Positions 1 to 8,489 of a stretch of DNA of 64,000 nucleotides are shown here, piece after piece. Position numbers and translations under genes: made by a program. Each line of letters starts with the position of its first letter. Position 1 is the stretch's first letter. The DNA lies in the NCBI RefSeq assembly GCF_000092845.1, contig NC_014150.1, positions 2,355,510 to 2,419,509 on the forward strand, in the 5' to 3' direction. The DNA is from Brachyspira murdochii DSM 12563. GTDB taxonomy: Bacteria > Spirochaetota > Brachyspiria > Brachyspirales > Brachyspiraceae. The notes below the pieces were generated by a model. The model was not told where the DNA came from. It was given only the letters and a program-made list of their open reading frames with translations, and ran no database searches.

Positions 1-1519
1 TTGCCCTCTGAAACTCGCTTGAAAGAGTAATAAAACTAGAATCATTATTTTCTATTAGAGGAAAAACAACATATCCCTGTTCTCCTTTTGATATTCTGTT
101 TTTTAAGAATTTGTAGCAATGATCTCTTTCATAAAGCTCTTTATACTTAGTAAGCACACCTTTTCTTGAACTAGGAAGAGTTTTTATAATAGACAGATCT
201 AATTCTCCAAATAATGTTAATGCAAGTGACTGAGGAATAGGAGTGGCAGTCATAAGAAGATAATCAACATTTTTACCCTTTGATAATAATTTATTTCTTT
301 GGGCAACTCCAAATCTCTGCTGTTCGTCTACTATTGCATAAGAAAGATTTTTAAATATTACTTCATCATATATAATAGAATGCGTTCCTACTAATATATT
401 GCTTTTACCTTCTCTAAGTCTTTTTAATAAATATCCTCTTTCACTTTGACTTACAGAAGATGTTAGTATATCTATTTTAATAGTATCTTCAAGTCCTGCC
501 AATTTAATAAGTTTCTTAAAAGTATTATAATGCTGCAATGCTAATATTTCAGTAGGTGCTAAAAATGCTGTCTGAAATCCAGATTCTGCTGGTATTAATG
601 CAGTTAAAAATGCCACTATAGTTTTGCCAGCTCCAACATCTCCTTGAAGAAGCCTGAACATTTGCTTTTTGGAAAATAAATCGTTTTTTATTTCTTCTAT
701 AGCATTTAATTGATCTTCAGTAAGTTCAAAAGGAAGAGCAGATTTTACTTTTTCAAGCATAGTTGAAGAATTATATCTTTCATCTTTTATTAAAATATTA
801 GGTCTTCTCTCACTTAAATGTATATACTGAAAAGTTAAAAACTCTTCAAAAATTAAACTCTCTCTAGCCTCATCAAGAGCTTCAAATGATGTAGGAAAAT
901 GCATCTCTATAATGGAGGAAACAAAACTTTTAAGCCTGTATTTTTTTTTTATCATGTTTGGAATATCATACTTCATGTTCTTTTCAAATACTTCAAGCTC
1001 ATCTACAATCAAAGTTCTTAATTTTTTTTGCGAAAGCCCTTCAGTAAGAGGGTATATTGGAACTATCTTTCCGTATGATAATGCATTTGAAGAAGGCTTT
1101 TCAAACTCAGTCATTCTGCATTGAAGTTTCCCCCTGTTTCCTCTTACAAACTTTCCAGTTAAATATAATTTAGCACCTTTAGCAACTCCTGCAGGAAGTC
1201 TTCCGCCGTAAATAGGTACTTCGCATATTGCAGCCCCATCGGTAACTATAACTAAAGGCTTATTTTTATACTGAAAATTAAAAGAGGATATATCAAGAAC
1301 TTCTACATATACAACAGAAGTTTTTTCTTTATTTTCTAATGCTTCATGAAGTTTCAGAGTTTTTCTTCTGTCATCATAGTCTCTTGGAAAAAAAGCTATT
1401 AAATCATATAGTGTTATTATTCCTTTTTTTGCCAATATTTCTGCGTATTTAGGACCTACACCTTTTGAAAATTTAATGCTTTTAGTAAAAATTTCTTTGC
1501 TGTAATCGCTTTTTTGCAA
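1..1519 (-). CDS. recG: ATP-dependent DNA helicase RecG (C-terminus beyond window)
   Basis: RecG remodels stalled replication forks and Holliday junctions in the cytoplasm. Translating the minus strand from a TTG at 1519 gives about 506 residues open to the window edge: an N-terminal wedge/OB region, then the helicase Walker A motif GDVGAGKT, the Walker B-like box DEQQRFGV (usual form DEQHRFG, so His is Gln here) and motif III MTATPIP, all typical of RecG. The TTG start is chosen because an in-frame TAG lies just upstream with no ATG between, and an AGGA sits about 10 bases before the TTG. The final helicase motifs lie beyond base 1. The DUF1232 gene ends 22 bases upstream on the same strand, suggesting co-transcription. 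Family assignment is firm. Confidence 0.95.
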   Translation of the reverse strand, partial: MQKSDYSKEIFTKSIKFSKGVGPKYAEILAKKGIITLYDLIAFFPRDYDDRRKTLKLHEALENKEKTSVVYVEVLDISSFNFQYKNKPLVIVTDGAAICEVPIYGGRLPAGVAKGAKLYLTGKFVRGNRGKLQCRMTEFEKPSSNALSYGKIVPIYPLTEGLSQKKLRTLIVDELEVFEKNMKYDIPNMIKKKYRLKSFVSSIIEMHFPTSFEALDEARESLIFEEFLTFQYIHLSERRPNILIKDERYNSSTMLEKVKSALPFELTEDQLNAIEEIKNDLFSKKQMFRLLQGDVGAGKTIVAFLTALIPAESGFQTAFLAPTEILALQHYNTFKKLIKLAGLEDTIKIDILTSSVSQSERGYLLKRLREGKSNILVGTHSIIYDEVIFKNLSYAIVDEQQRFGVAQRNKLLSKGKNVDYLLMTATPIPQSLALTLFGELDLSIIKTLPSSRKGVLTKYKELYERDHCYKFLKNRISKGEQGYVVFPLIENNDSSFITLSSEFQRA

Positions 1520-1541
1520 GACTTCGTTTTCCTATTATATT

Positions 1542-2021
1542 TTATTTATCATTATCATCGATTATTTTATATTCTACTTCAGTAGCCGAATTATTTTCAT
1601 CTGCTTTATTTTCTATAATTTCAGATGTATCAGTATTATCTTCGCCGTATTTCCAAGCTTTGTATTTATTTAAATCTTCAGAGAAATATTTTAAGCATAG
1701 TCCTATTATAAAAGCATCGTCCAGCAATCCAGCTATAGGTATAATATCAGGTATTGCATCTATTGGCATTATAATATATATCAAAGCTCCTGCTATTGAA
1801 GCAATAGTTTTCCAAGGTATATTTTTATAGTTTCCGTTAATGTAATCTCCTATCATATCTATCATTAATTGTATTTTATCTAAAAATTTAGAAAGATGTG
1901 CTGATGATGAGAGATTTAGTATTTCTTTTGATTTAGCAAATATAGATTTAAGTTTATCTAATGTAATGTCTAATGAGAATTTATCCCATAATTCTTTTGC
2001 TTTATTTTTCATATCACTCAT
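1542..2021 (-). CDS. YkvA-family (DUF1232) small membrane protein
   Basis: A 159-residue protein of unknown biochemical role. The centre (about residues 65-110) carries the DUF1232 signature: a hydrophobic helix followed by IMPIDAIPDIIPIAGLLDD, matching the family pattern YLxSPIDxIPDxIPxxGxxDD. The N-terminal 60 residues are charged and probably helical; the C-terminal 35 residues are acidic and Asn-rich. A strong GGGGGA ribosome-binding site precedes the ATG. It lies directly upstream of recG on the same strand. Family membership is clear; function is not known. Confidence 0.85.
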   Translation of the reverse strand: MSDMKNKAKELWDKFSLDITLDKLKSIFAKSKEILNLSSSAHLSKFLDKIQLMIDMIGDYINGNYKNIPWKTIASIAGALIYIIMPIDAIPDIIPIAGLLDDAFIIGLCLKYFSEDLNKYKAWKYGEDNTDTSEIIENKADENNSATEVEYKIIDDNDK

Positions 2022-2104
2022 AAAATCCCCCTGTCAAAATTATACATTTTCCGTATATTATAACATATAAACAAAAATTAGTGTTATATTTTTTGCTGAA
2101 AATA

Positions 2105-2132
2105 TTGCATAAATAATAAATTATGTTATACT
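2105..2132 (+). promoter_or_regulatory. sigma-70-type promoter of the PilZ gene
   Basis: TTGCAT at 2105-2110, a 16-base spacer and TATACT at 2127-2132, placing transcription start near 2139, about 25 bases before the ATG at 2164. Read by eye. Confidence 0.55.
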
Positions 2133-2163
2133 TAAAAGTAAGTATTGACAGGAGTTTAATAAA

Positions 2164-2922
2164 ATGGATAAAGAACAAGCAAAAGGCGTTATAATAGAAA
2201 ATGATCCTTCTATCTTAAATAAATACAAAACAGCTTTTAATGATAAAATTAGTATAAGCAGTTTTACAGATACTAATTCATCTTTAGCATACATTATAGA
2301 AAATAATTTGAATATATACTTTTATATAATTAGATATAATGAATCAGAAAAGGATAGTATTAAATTTTTTACTGATAAAATAAGAAAGATAAATCCGCAA
2401 ATAAGATTAGTACTTACTGATATATCTGATGACTTTAATGCTGAAAACTACCCTAATGCCTTGACTTTCCCTAAAAATACTGATATAAGTACAATAGTAC
2501 ATGCTATTACCACTGAAATATCTAATAATGCAGAAGATACTTCCAAAAGAAGAAGGCAATATTCAAGAGTAAATTGGCCTTTAAATGTTATTATAGCTTA
2601 TAAAGATAAAATTAGAGGTACAATAGATAGAAATATACTTTCTATAAGCGGTAATGGTGCTTATATATCTTCTGATACTAATATACCAGATAAAGGTGAT
2701 ATGCTTGGTCTTACAATATCTTTCAAAGATTTTAAACTCTTTACTGAAGCTAAGGTAGTTTGGATTAATAATGATAATCAAAAACCTGATTTGCCTAAAG
2801 GTTTTGCTGTGCAGTTTATTGATATAGGTATGGCTTCACAAAAAATTATTGACCAAATTATCCGTGATAAACTATTACAGGAAATATTAGTAGAATTTAA
2901 AGATGAGAACTTCTCTTCATAA
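2164..2922 (+). CDS. PilZ-domain protein with receiver-like N-terminus
   Basis: A 252-residue protein, probably a cyclic-di-GMP effector. Residues about 5-115 resemble a response-regulator receiver fold but without a convincing phospho-acceptor Asp pattern. Residues about 125-240 form a PilZ domain: the basic stretch KRRRQYSR supplies the RxxxR motif and ILSISGNGAYIS resembles the (D/N)xSxxG loop, with Ser in place of the usual Asp/Asn. Family knowledge: PilZ domains bind c-di-GMP and often control motility. The next gene (5-formyl-THF cyclo-ligase) overlaps its 3' end by 20 bases, so the two are translated from one message. The cheW gene lies convergently just beyond. Confidence 0.8.
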   Translation: MDKEQAKGVIIENDPSILNKYKTAFNDKISISSFTDTNSSLAYIIENNLNIYFYIIRYNESEKDSIKFFTDKIRKINPQIRLVLTDISDDFNAENYPNALTFPKNTDISTIVHAITTEISNNAEDTSKRRRQYSRVNWPLNVIIAYKDKIRGTIDRNILSISGNGAYISSDTNIPDKGDMLGLTISFKDFKLFTEAKVVWINNDNQKPDLPKGFAVQFIDIGMASQKIIDQIIRDKLLQEILVEFKDENFSS

Positions 2923-3508
2923 TGATTCTGATATAAAAGAAGCTAAACAATTAATAAGAACTTCTTTTAAATTTATTAGAAATAATTTAGATGCCTCTTT
3001 TATAGAAACTAAAAGTAATATTATTTTTAAAAAGTTTAAAAATATAGTTAATATTAGTAAATTTACTTCTATATGTGTATATATTGACTTTAATCATGAA
3101 GTACAAACTCAAAAAATCATTCAGTATGCAATGAATAATAACATCAAAGTATCTGTTCCATTTCTAGTAGATGCTCATAATATGAAATTAAAATATATTA
3201 GTGATTATAATAAAGATATCAATAGAAATACTAGATTTGGTAATGGAGAACCTTTTGAATACTGCCGGGACTGCAGTATTGATGAGGTTTCTATGTTTAT
3301 TATACCCGCACTAGCATTTGATGAGAAATGCAATAGGCTAGGATTTGGAAATGGATATTATGATAATATCTTGAAAATAAATAAAAATGCCCTCAGAATA
3401 GGTCTGGCTTATGATTATCAAATACTGCCATCTATACCAAAAGATGATAATGATGAAATATTGGATATTATTATAAGCGAAAGTAAAGTAATAACAGCTA
3501 TTTTTTAA
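2903..3508 (+). CDS. 5-formyltetrahydrofolate cyclo-ligase
   Basis: Converts 5-formyl-THF to 5,10-methenyl-THF with ATP, returning a storage or inhibitory folate to the one-carbon pool. The 201-residue length is normal for the family. Diagnostic features are the substrate loop LGFGNGYYD (about residues 151-159), the basic N-terminal helix with RTSFKF, and FIIPALAFDEKCNRLG immediately before the loop. The ATG lies inside the PilZ gene (20-base overlap), the earliest start in frame. Together with the fhs gene near 60 kb it belongs to folate one-carbon metabolism. Its coupling to a PilZ gene is unexpected. Confidence 0.9.
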   Translation: MRTSLHNDSDIKEAKQLIRTSFKFIRNNLDASFIETKSNIIFKKFKNIVNISKFTSICVYIDFNHEVQTQKIIQYAMNNNIKVSVPFLVDAHNMKLKYISDYNKDINRNTRFGNGEPFEYCRDCSIDEVSMFIIPALAFDEKCNRLGFGNGYYDNILKINKNALRIGLAYDYQILPSIPKDDNDEILDIIISESKVITAIF

Positions 3509-3523
3509 TTAATTATCTTTTAC

Positions 3524-4036
3524 TTATTTCTCTTCCTCATCAGAATCATCATCTTCATCTGTAGTAAATAGTTTTTCCAAATCAAGAACAACCAACAATT
3601 TGTCTTCTAATTTACCTACACCTTTAATATATTTCTGACCTATACCGGAAAGCATAGGAGGAGGCGGCTGAATATCAGAATTAGAAATAGATACTACTTT
3701 AGAAATGGAGTCTATAATAATACCCATATCAACATCTTCTATTTTTACAATGATAATACCAGTATTTTTATCACCTTCGGTTTCTTCTAAATGAAATCTT
3801 TTCTTTAAATCTATGATAGGTATAATATTTCCGCGTAAATTTATTACACCTTCTACAAAATCTGGGGCATTAGGTATAAGAGTAATCTTTTCCATTTTGA
3901 TTATTTCTTTTGCCTGCATAATATCTATAGCATATTCGCCGCTGCCTAGTCTAAAGGTAACAAGGTTGGTACTATCTTCAACATCAGCTCTGCTTTCTGT
4001 ACTTTCTGCAGGTTGTTGCTCTAGCTGTTCTGCCAT
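3524..4036 (-). CDS. cheW: Chemotaxis coupling protein CheW
   Basis: CheW bridges methyl-accepting chemotaxis receptors to the CheA kinase at the inner membrane. The 170-residue product has an acidic disordered N-terminus (about 20 residues), a single CheW domain with hallmark GVINLRGNIIPIIDL (about residues 62-77) and EYAIDIMQAKEI near the start, and an acidic tail (TTDEDDDSDEEE). GGAGG lies 9-13 bases upstream of the ATG. It is transcribed convergently with the PilZ/cyclo-ligase pair. A chemoreceptor gene lies at 35.6 kb. Assignment is firm. Confidence 0.95.
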   Translation of the reverse strand: MAEQLEQQPAESTESRADVEDSTNLVTFRLGSGEYAIDIMQAKEIIKMEKITLIPNAPDFVEGVINLRGNIIPIIDLKKRFHLEETEGDKNTGIIIVKIEDVDMGIIIDSISKVVSISNSDIQPPPPMLSGIGQKYIKGVGKLEDKLLVVLDLEKLFTTDEDDDSDEEEK

Positions 4037-4543
4037 TTAAAATGCCTCCATTTGTATTTACGAGTTAATTTATTATCGGAAATAATTTTTTAATATTTTA
4101 TAATATAACAAAATATTTGCAATTATAAAAATTAAATATGATATTAATTACCTGTATTATTTTATGTTATTTTTACCTAAAAGTCAATAATTTTTAATGT
4201 TATGATAACATACTTAATTTTATTTTTTATTGTAATGTGTAATTATGAACAATATCTTAAACTTATTTAAGAACTATTTTAATTATTCTTTACAGCAATT
4301 AAAATATGATGATTTATAGTATGTTATTATTGTCTGCTCATTTATTTCCGCCTTGTTAAACGTATAAGTATTTTTATATAGAGCTGATATAAAAATAAGC
4401 AGATTAAAGTAAGATAAAAAAGGAGGTATAAATATTTCTTACAATAAAAAATAAACTGGATTTTAATCACTGAATAATTTGAAATTGATGATTTATTAAA
4501 TTATAGAATACTACGGATTAATTTTATATATGTTAAAAGTTTG

Positions 4544-4567
4544 TACTAAAAATTTTTAAATTTGTCA
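4544..4567 (+). repeat. Dispersed 24-bp repeat, copy 1
   Basis: Core TACTAAAAATTTTTRARTTT followed by GTCA; shared with copies at 4665, 16563, 16929, 32951 and 37738. With copy 2 it forms terminal inverted repeats about 145 bp end to end. Confidence 0.75.
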
Positions 4568-4664
4568 CTGATGCACTTTTATAGAATTATCAATTTTTTT
4601 GATGCAGCTTTACCAAAGTTTATACTGGCACCTGTGTAGTCAGGCTAGTCCCAACAAATAAGTA

Positions 4665-4688
4665 AAATTTAAAAATTTTTAGTATATA
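4665..4688 (-). repeat. Dispersed 24-bp repeat, copy 2 (inverted)
   Basis: Reverse complement of the copy 1 core, followed by a second conserved block (TTAAACAACTATAATTTG, reverse-oriented) that also adjoins the copy near 16.9 kb. Confidence 0.75.
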
Positions 4689-4774
4689 TTTAAACAACTA
4701 TAATTTGCAAAAAGATTATGATTTAAAATTAATCAAAACATAATAACTAATTTTTAAACAAATTTAAAAAATAA

Positions 4775-5959
4775 CTATTCATGCTCTAATAATCTTTTAT
4801 AAAAAAACTCTATTGCAAAAGCTCCGAGAGGGGCAGTTATAAGTATTGCAAGTACAGCTATAGTGAGTATAATTTCGCCAGATGAAAAGCCTAAAGATAA
4901 AGGAATTGAGCCTATCGCAGCCTGTACAGTTGCTTTCGGACAGTAGGCAATCATGCTAAATATTTTTTCTTTTTTATTTAGATTAGTTTTTATTAGAGAA
5001 ATTAAAACTCCAAGCATTCTAAAGATTAATACAGCAAATATGAGTAAAATACCAGTAAATCCAGTATTGAGAGCATATTTTATATTAACAGCAGCACCTA
5101 CAAGTACAAAAAGTATAATTTCGGCAGCTACCCAAAGTTTGGAATATTTTAAAGAAAGCCTCTTTGATAATTCTGGTCTTTTAGTTTTTAAAAATGCTCC
5201 TACACTCATAACAGCAAGAAGACCAGAAAATCCTATAATACCATTAAAAAATTTTGAGTTTTCTATTGTTACAAGTATAAATGATATGGACAATATTATA
5301 ACCACTTTGGCACTGTCTCTTATATGAAAGCGTGAGAAAAGTTTTGTGAGTATTAATGCTATTATAACACCTATTAAAAGCCCCAATATTATAGAAGTAG
5401 GTATTTTCATAAAATTAAGTACCGAAACACTTCCTCCTTTAACTAAAGAAGTAAAAGAAGCAAATAACACTATTACAAATATATCATCAACAGAAGCTCC
5501 AGCCATAAGTAATTGCGGTATACTTTTATTAGTGCCATATCTTTCATCAATAAGTTTAAGCATTTTAGGAACAAGTACAGCTGGTGAAACAGCAGCAACA
5601 ACAGAACCCATTAAAGCTGCTTCAAATAAAGTAATATTAAAAAGTCTCGGAGCTATTAAAACCATTCCTATTATTTCAAAACTTGCAGGGAGAAAACACA
5701 TTAGTATTGCAGGACGTCCTACCTTTTTTAAATCTTCTATATTAAGATTAAGACCAGCACGTGTAAGTATTATAATAAGAGCCAATTCTCTTAAATCGGC
5801 AGATATTGAAAGTATTGAACTATCTAATAAATTCAAACAATATGGACCTAATATAATTCCGGTTATAATAAGTCCTAAAAGAGATGGAAGTTTTAATGAA
5901 GAAAATATTTTTCCTAAAAGCATTCCGCATAAAAATATTAATGCCAAACTAAGAAGCAT
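4775..5959 (-). CDS. Cation:proton antiporter (CPA superfamily)
   Basis: A 394-residue polytopic inner-membrane protein with about 12 hydrophobic segments and no C-terminal RCK or USP domain, so a minimal Na+/H+ or K+/H+ exchanger. VVAAVSPAVLVPKM (about residues 120-133) corresponds to the discontinuous helix of the family, and AGASVDD (D158, D159) supplies the paired acidic ion-binding site typical of CPA-type exchangers. AAGGA lies 8-12 bases before the ATG at 5959. Transcribed alone. The leader DNA holds a long inverted repeat (6012-6136). Cation specificity cannot be read from sequence. Confidence 0.85.
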   Translation of the reverse strand: MLLSLALIFLCGMLLGKIFSSLKLPSLLGLIITGIILGPYCLNLLDSSILSISADLRELALIIILTRAGLNLNIEDLKKVGRPAILMCFLPASFEIIGMVLIAPRLFNITLFEAALMGSVVAAVSPAVLVPKMLKLIDERYGTNKSIPQLLMAGASVDDIFVIVLFASFTSLVKGGSVSVLNFMKIPTSIILGLLIGVIIALILTKLFSRFHIRDSAKVVIILSISFILVTIENSKFFNGIIGFSGLLAVMSVGAFLKTKRPELSKRLSLKYSKLWVAAEIILFVLVGAAVNIKYALNTGFTGILLIFAVLIFRMLGVLISLIKTNLNKKEKIFSMIAYCPKATVQAAIGSIPLSLGFSSGEIILTIAVLAILITAPLGAFAIEFFYKRLLEHE

Positions 5960-6011
5960 AAGATTAATCCTTTTTAATTATATTTGATTTTTTAAGATTT
6001 GATAAAATATA

Positions 6012-6136
6012 AAACCGCTGTCTGCAATTTATAATTTTTTATTAAAGATATACTTATCTTTAATAACTTAAAAAATCATAAAATTTGCAGAAGTCATCAG
6101 CTTTTATATTTTATAGTGAATAATATTAAGCGGTTT
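6012..6136. repeat. Long inverted repeat / structured leader upstream of antiporter
   Basis: AAACCGCT (6012-6019) pairs with AGCGGTTT (6129-6136). Inside it a second arm TCTGCA...(6021-6050) pairs almost continuously with 6055-6091, closed by TTAAAGATA / TATCTTTAA around a 4-base loop. Lies in the shared upstream region of the antiporter (minus) and the lipoprotein gene (plus). No U-tract consistent with a simple terminator for either neighbour. Confidence 0.65.
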
Positions 6137-6392
6137 GATTATTTTTTTATTTAAATCTATTAAAATAAATAAAATAATCTAAGGAGACCTCATTCCTTAT
6201 TTGTATTAATCATTTTATCATAATTATTTTTTATTTCAAATTTTTTGATACTTTACAATTGATTTTTATATTTTATTATGATATTATTTTTTGTAAATGG
6301 TGTTTTTTATATAAAAGTATTAAATATATTGTTTGCTATTTGTGTTTTTATAATATTTTTTGTGTCATAAAAATATAAATAGGAGTTTTTTT

Positions 6393-7614
6393 ATGAGAAA
6401 AACCAAATTTACTTACTTACTTAATGATATTTTTAGTATTATTTAATTTTTACGCCTGTACAAAGCAGTCAGCTGTAAATCCTATTAATACACCAAATGT
6501 TATACCGCAAAGAACTTTAGAAATAGCATTTGCTTATGATAATAATAATATCGTTAAAAATAAAACTACTAATGTATTAATGCAGTTAGAAGATGATGAC
6601 AGCGGATTTTATATGTTTTCTACAAAAAAAGATGATAAAGATTATGCAGCATATTTAATTGATGCTAAAAATAATTCTTCTATATCAATGTATTATGAAA
6701 ATGGTTCTTTGTTTCCATATAAAATAATGCTGGTTCAAGATAATGAATCTTTAGTTGGATATACTTCAAAGCACCGTAAAGACAGTCAAAACTTCGATAT
6801 TATTTGGTATTCAGAAGGCGGATATGGTGAAACTGTAAAAAATATACCTTTAAAAAACTCTATATATGATCATAGTTCGAGTATAGGAGTTGATTCAGAT
6901 ACTGATTATCAAATAAAAACTATAAAAATCAGTCTTCGAATATCAGAAGCTATTAATAATTATGTTGATAATAATGATACAGTTAAGCCTATGGCTAGGT
7001 CGTTATTTAACTCTTTTTCTAATTTTTGGAAAAAAGTATTTTCTGCTATAGTAATAGTAGTTGCTGTAGTAATTGCTGTTTTTGTACCTCCGCTAGCTCC
7101 TGCTATGGTAGAAGTTATAACTAATACTATAGAGTATATGCAAGTTATTGATATAAAAGCAGCAGAAGAAGATAAAAATGCAGCAGCTTCTGGGCTGAAA
7201 AAACTATTTATATCAAAAGCGGTCAATAATATTTCAGAAGTTAATTTATATCAAAATAATGATGAAATACGTCTTGATAAATTAGGAGACATTTTTTATA
7301 TATTTTTTGATGTTACAGAAGCTGAGCTTGATAAATTTAAAATTAAAGCTACAATGGAAAATGAAGCTAATGGATGTAATCTTATAAATACTTATTATAA
7401 AATATGGTATAATGGTGAAACTATAAAAGTTAATGAGAAAAATATTTTGTTTGATGAACAAAAATTAAATAATAATCAGGATTTTTCTCTAAAAATAGAA
7501 AAAATGTATAATGACAGCGGAAATAATAACATATATATAGATATTGAGGTTGGTGCTAATACTATGATCAATAGTGAAGCATTATCTTCATTTAGATTAA
7601 TATTAAAACCTTAA
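6393..7614 (+). pseudogene. Lipoprotein gene frameshifted at a TTAC repeat (possibly phase-variable)
   Basis: The only start with a good ribosome-binding site (AGGAG, 7-base spacing) is ATG 6393, but its frame stops at 6444 after 17 codons. The long open frame (6424-7614, 396 codons) has no ribosome-binding site at its first ATG. Between them lies TTAC repeated 3.75 times (6409-6423). Removing one 4-base unit would join the frames and give a lipoprotein signal peptide: MRKTKF, a hydrophobic stretch, then FYAC with Cys at residue 21. The mature protein is unrecognised; a hydrophobic segment (about residues 205-225 of the long frame) interrupts an otherwise polar, Asn-rich sequence. It is either a slipped-strand phase-variable gene in the OFF state, a decayed gene or a sequence error. 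Confidence 0.6.
6409..6423 (+). repeat. TTAC tetranucleotide repeat (3.75 units)
   Basis: Three full TTAC units plus TTA at the junction between the start codon frame and the long lipoprotein frame. Net loss of one unit or gain of two would restore the reading frame. Confidence 0.8.
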
Positions 7615-7634
7615 TATGTAAAAAAGGATAATTT

Positions 7635-8357
7635 ATGAAAAATATACTAATAATGTTATTGATATTTTCAAATATAGCATTAGCCTCTTCCTTTGAATTT
7701 GATTTTTCTGTTTCTTCAGGAGCTACATTTGATTTCAGCTATAATAAAGGATATCTTTTCAAAAAAAGTTTAGATGGTTTCAGATTAGGTTCAGGGTTTT
7801 CATTAAGCATATTGCTGTCATTGGGCAGAAATGATGAAATTAATAATAATATTTTAACCAGTATAAGCAGTATGATTGAAACAGGGTATAATTATTATAT
7901 GAGGGAGAGAATGGGTAGTAAAGATTATTATACTGATGACGGATATTATATATATGATTATCATAGTATTATTTTAGGATATTTGCTTAGACTAAATTTT
8001 CACAATAAAGTTTCTTTAGGTATAGGAGGAGGAATTTTTATTCCTTTATACAGTACAGCTAATAAACAAGATTATTCGTTTGGACTTGGCGATTATAGAG
8101 ATATGACAGAGTTTAATCAAAAAAATATTGCTTTTATGTATAAACTTCCTTTTATGCCTTATGTAAAATTAAATGTTGTAAGATATTTCTATTTTTCAGA
8201 CAGATGGTCTTTTAAGATAGGAGGAAATTTAATATACAATTTTGGTATGGAGCTTGATAATTATAGATTAGGTTTTTATAATGTATATAGTAAATATAAT
8301 TTTTCTTCTTTTGCTGCGGAGCTTTATTTGGGTATTTCTTTCGGAAGGGCTAAGTAA
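7635..8357 (+). CDS. Putative outer-membrane beta-barrel protein
   Basis: A 240-residue exported protein, family not recognised. The N-terminus (MKNILIMLLIFSNIALAS) is a signal peptide with probable cleavage after Ala-17 or so. The remainder alternates aromatic and Gly-rich amphipathic strands (for example LRLNFHNKVSLGIGGGIFIPLY and the terminal ELYLGISFGRAK), as in small outer-membrane barrels. AAGGA lies 7-11 bases before the ATG. It follows the frameshifted lipoprotein by 20 bases, suggesting one transcript. A hairpin at 8382-8431 follows. Function unknown. Confidence 0.65.
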   Translation: MKNILIMLLIFSNIALASSFEFDFSVSSGATFDFSYNKGYLFKKSLDGFRLGSGFSLSILLSLGRNDEINNNILTSISSMIETGYNYYMRERMGSKDYYTDDGYYIYDYHSIILGYLLRLNFHNKVSLGIGGGIFIPLYSTANKQDYSFGLGDYRDMTEFNQKNIAFMYKLPFMPYVKLNVVRYFYFSDRWSFKIGGNLIYNFGMELDNYRLGFYNVYSKYNFSSFAAELYLGISFGRAK

Positions 8358-8381
8358 TAATTAATCAGTAATGTTTATAAT

Positions 8382-8431
8382 GATATCAAGTGCATTAAAA
8401 TTTTCTGTATAATTTTTTTATTGTACTTGAT
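8382..8431 (+). terminator. Terminator-like hairpin after barrel gene
   Basis: ATATCAAGTGCA pairs with TGTACTTGATAT (one wobble) around a T-rich loop; only a weak T tract follows, so termination is uncertain. Confidence 0.45.
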
Positions 8432-8489
8432 ATTTATTTATTATCTAATATACTTATTACTGATAATTTATAAAATTGGAGTATCAGAA

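Larger units (their letters stand above)
4041..4774. other. Long AT-rich intergenic region with an inverted repeat pair
   Basis: No credible gene in 734 bases. Contains two inverted copies of the dispersed repeat described separately (4544-4567 and 4665-4688) enclosing about 100 bases, a MITE-like arrangement. The remainder is low-complexity AT-rich sequence with stops in every frame. Confidence 0.6.

Noticed and set aside
5346-5987. 213-residue plus-strand ORF opposite the antiporter
   Set aside because: Antisense to a clear antiporter gene, with low-complexity composition and no ribosome-binding site; a shadow frame.
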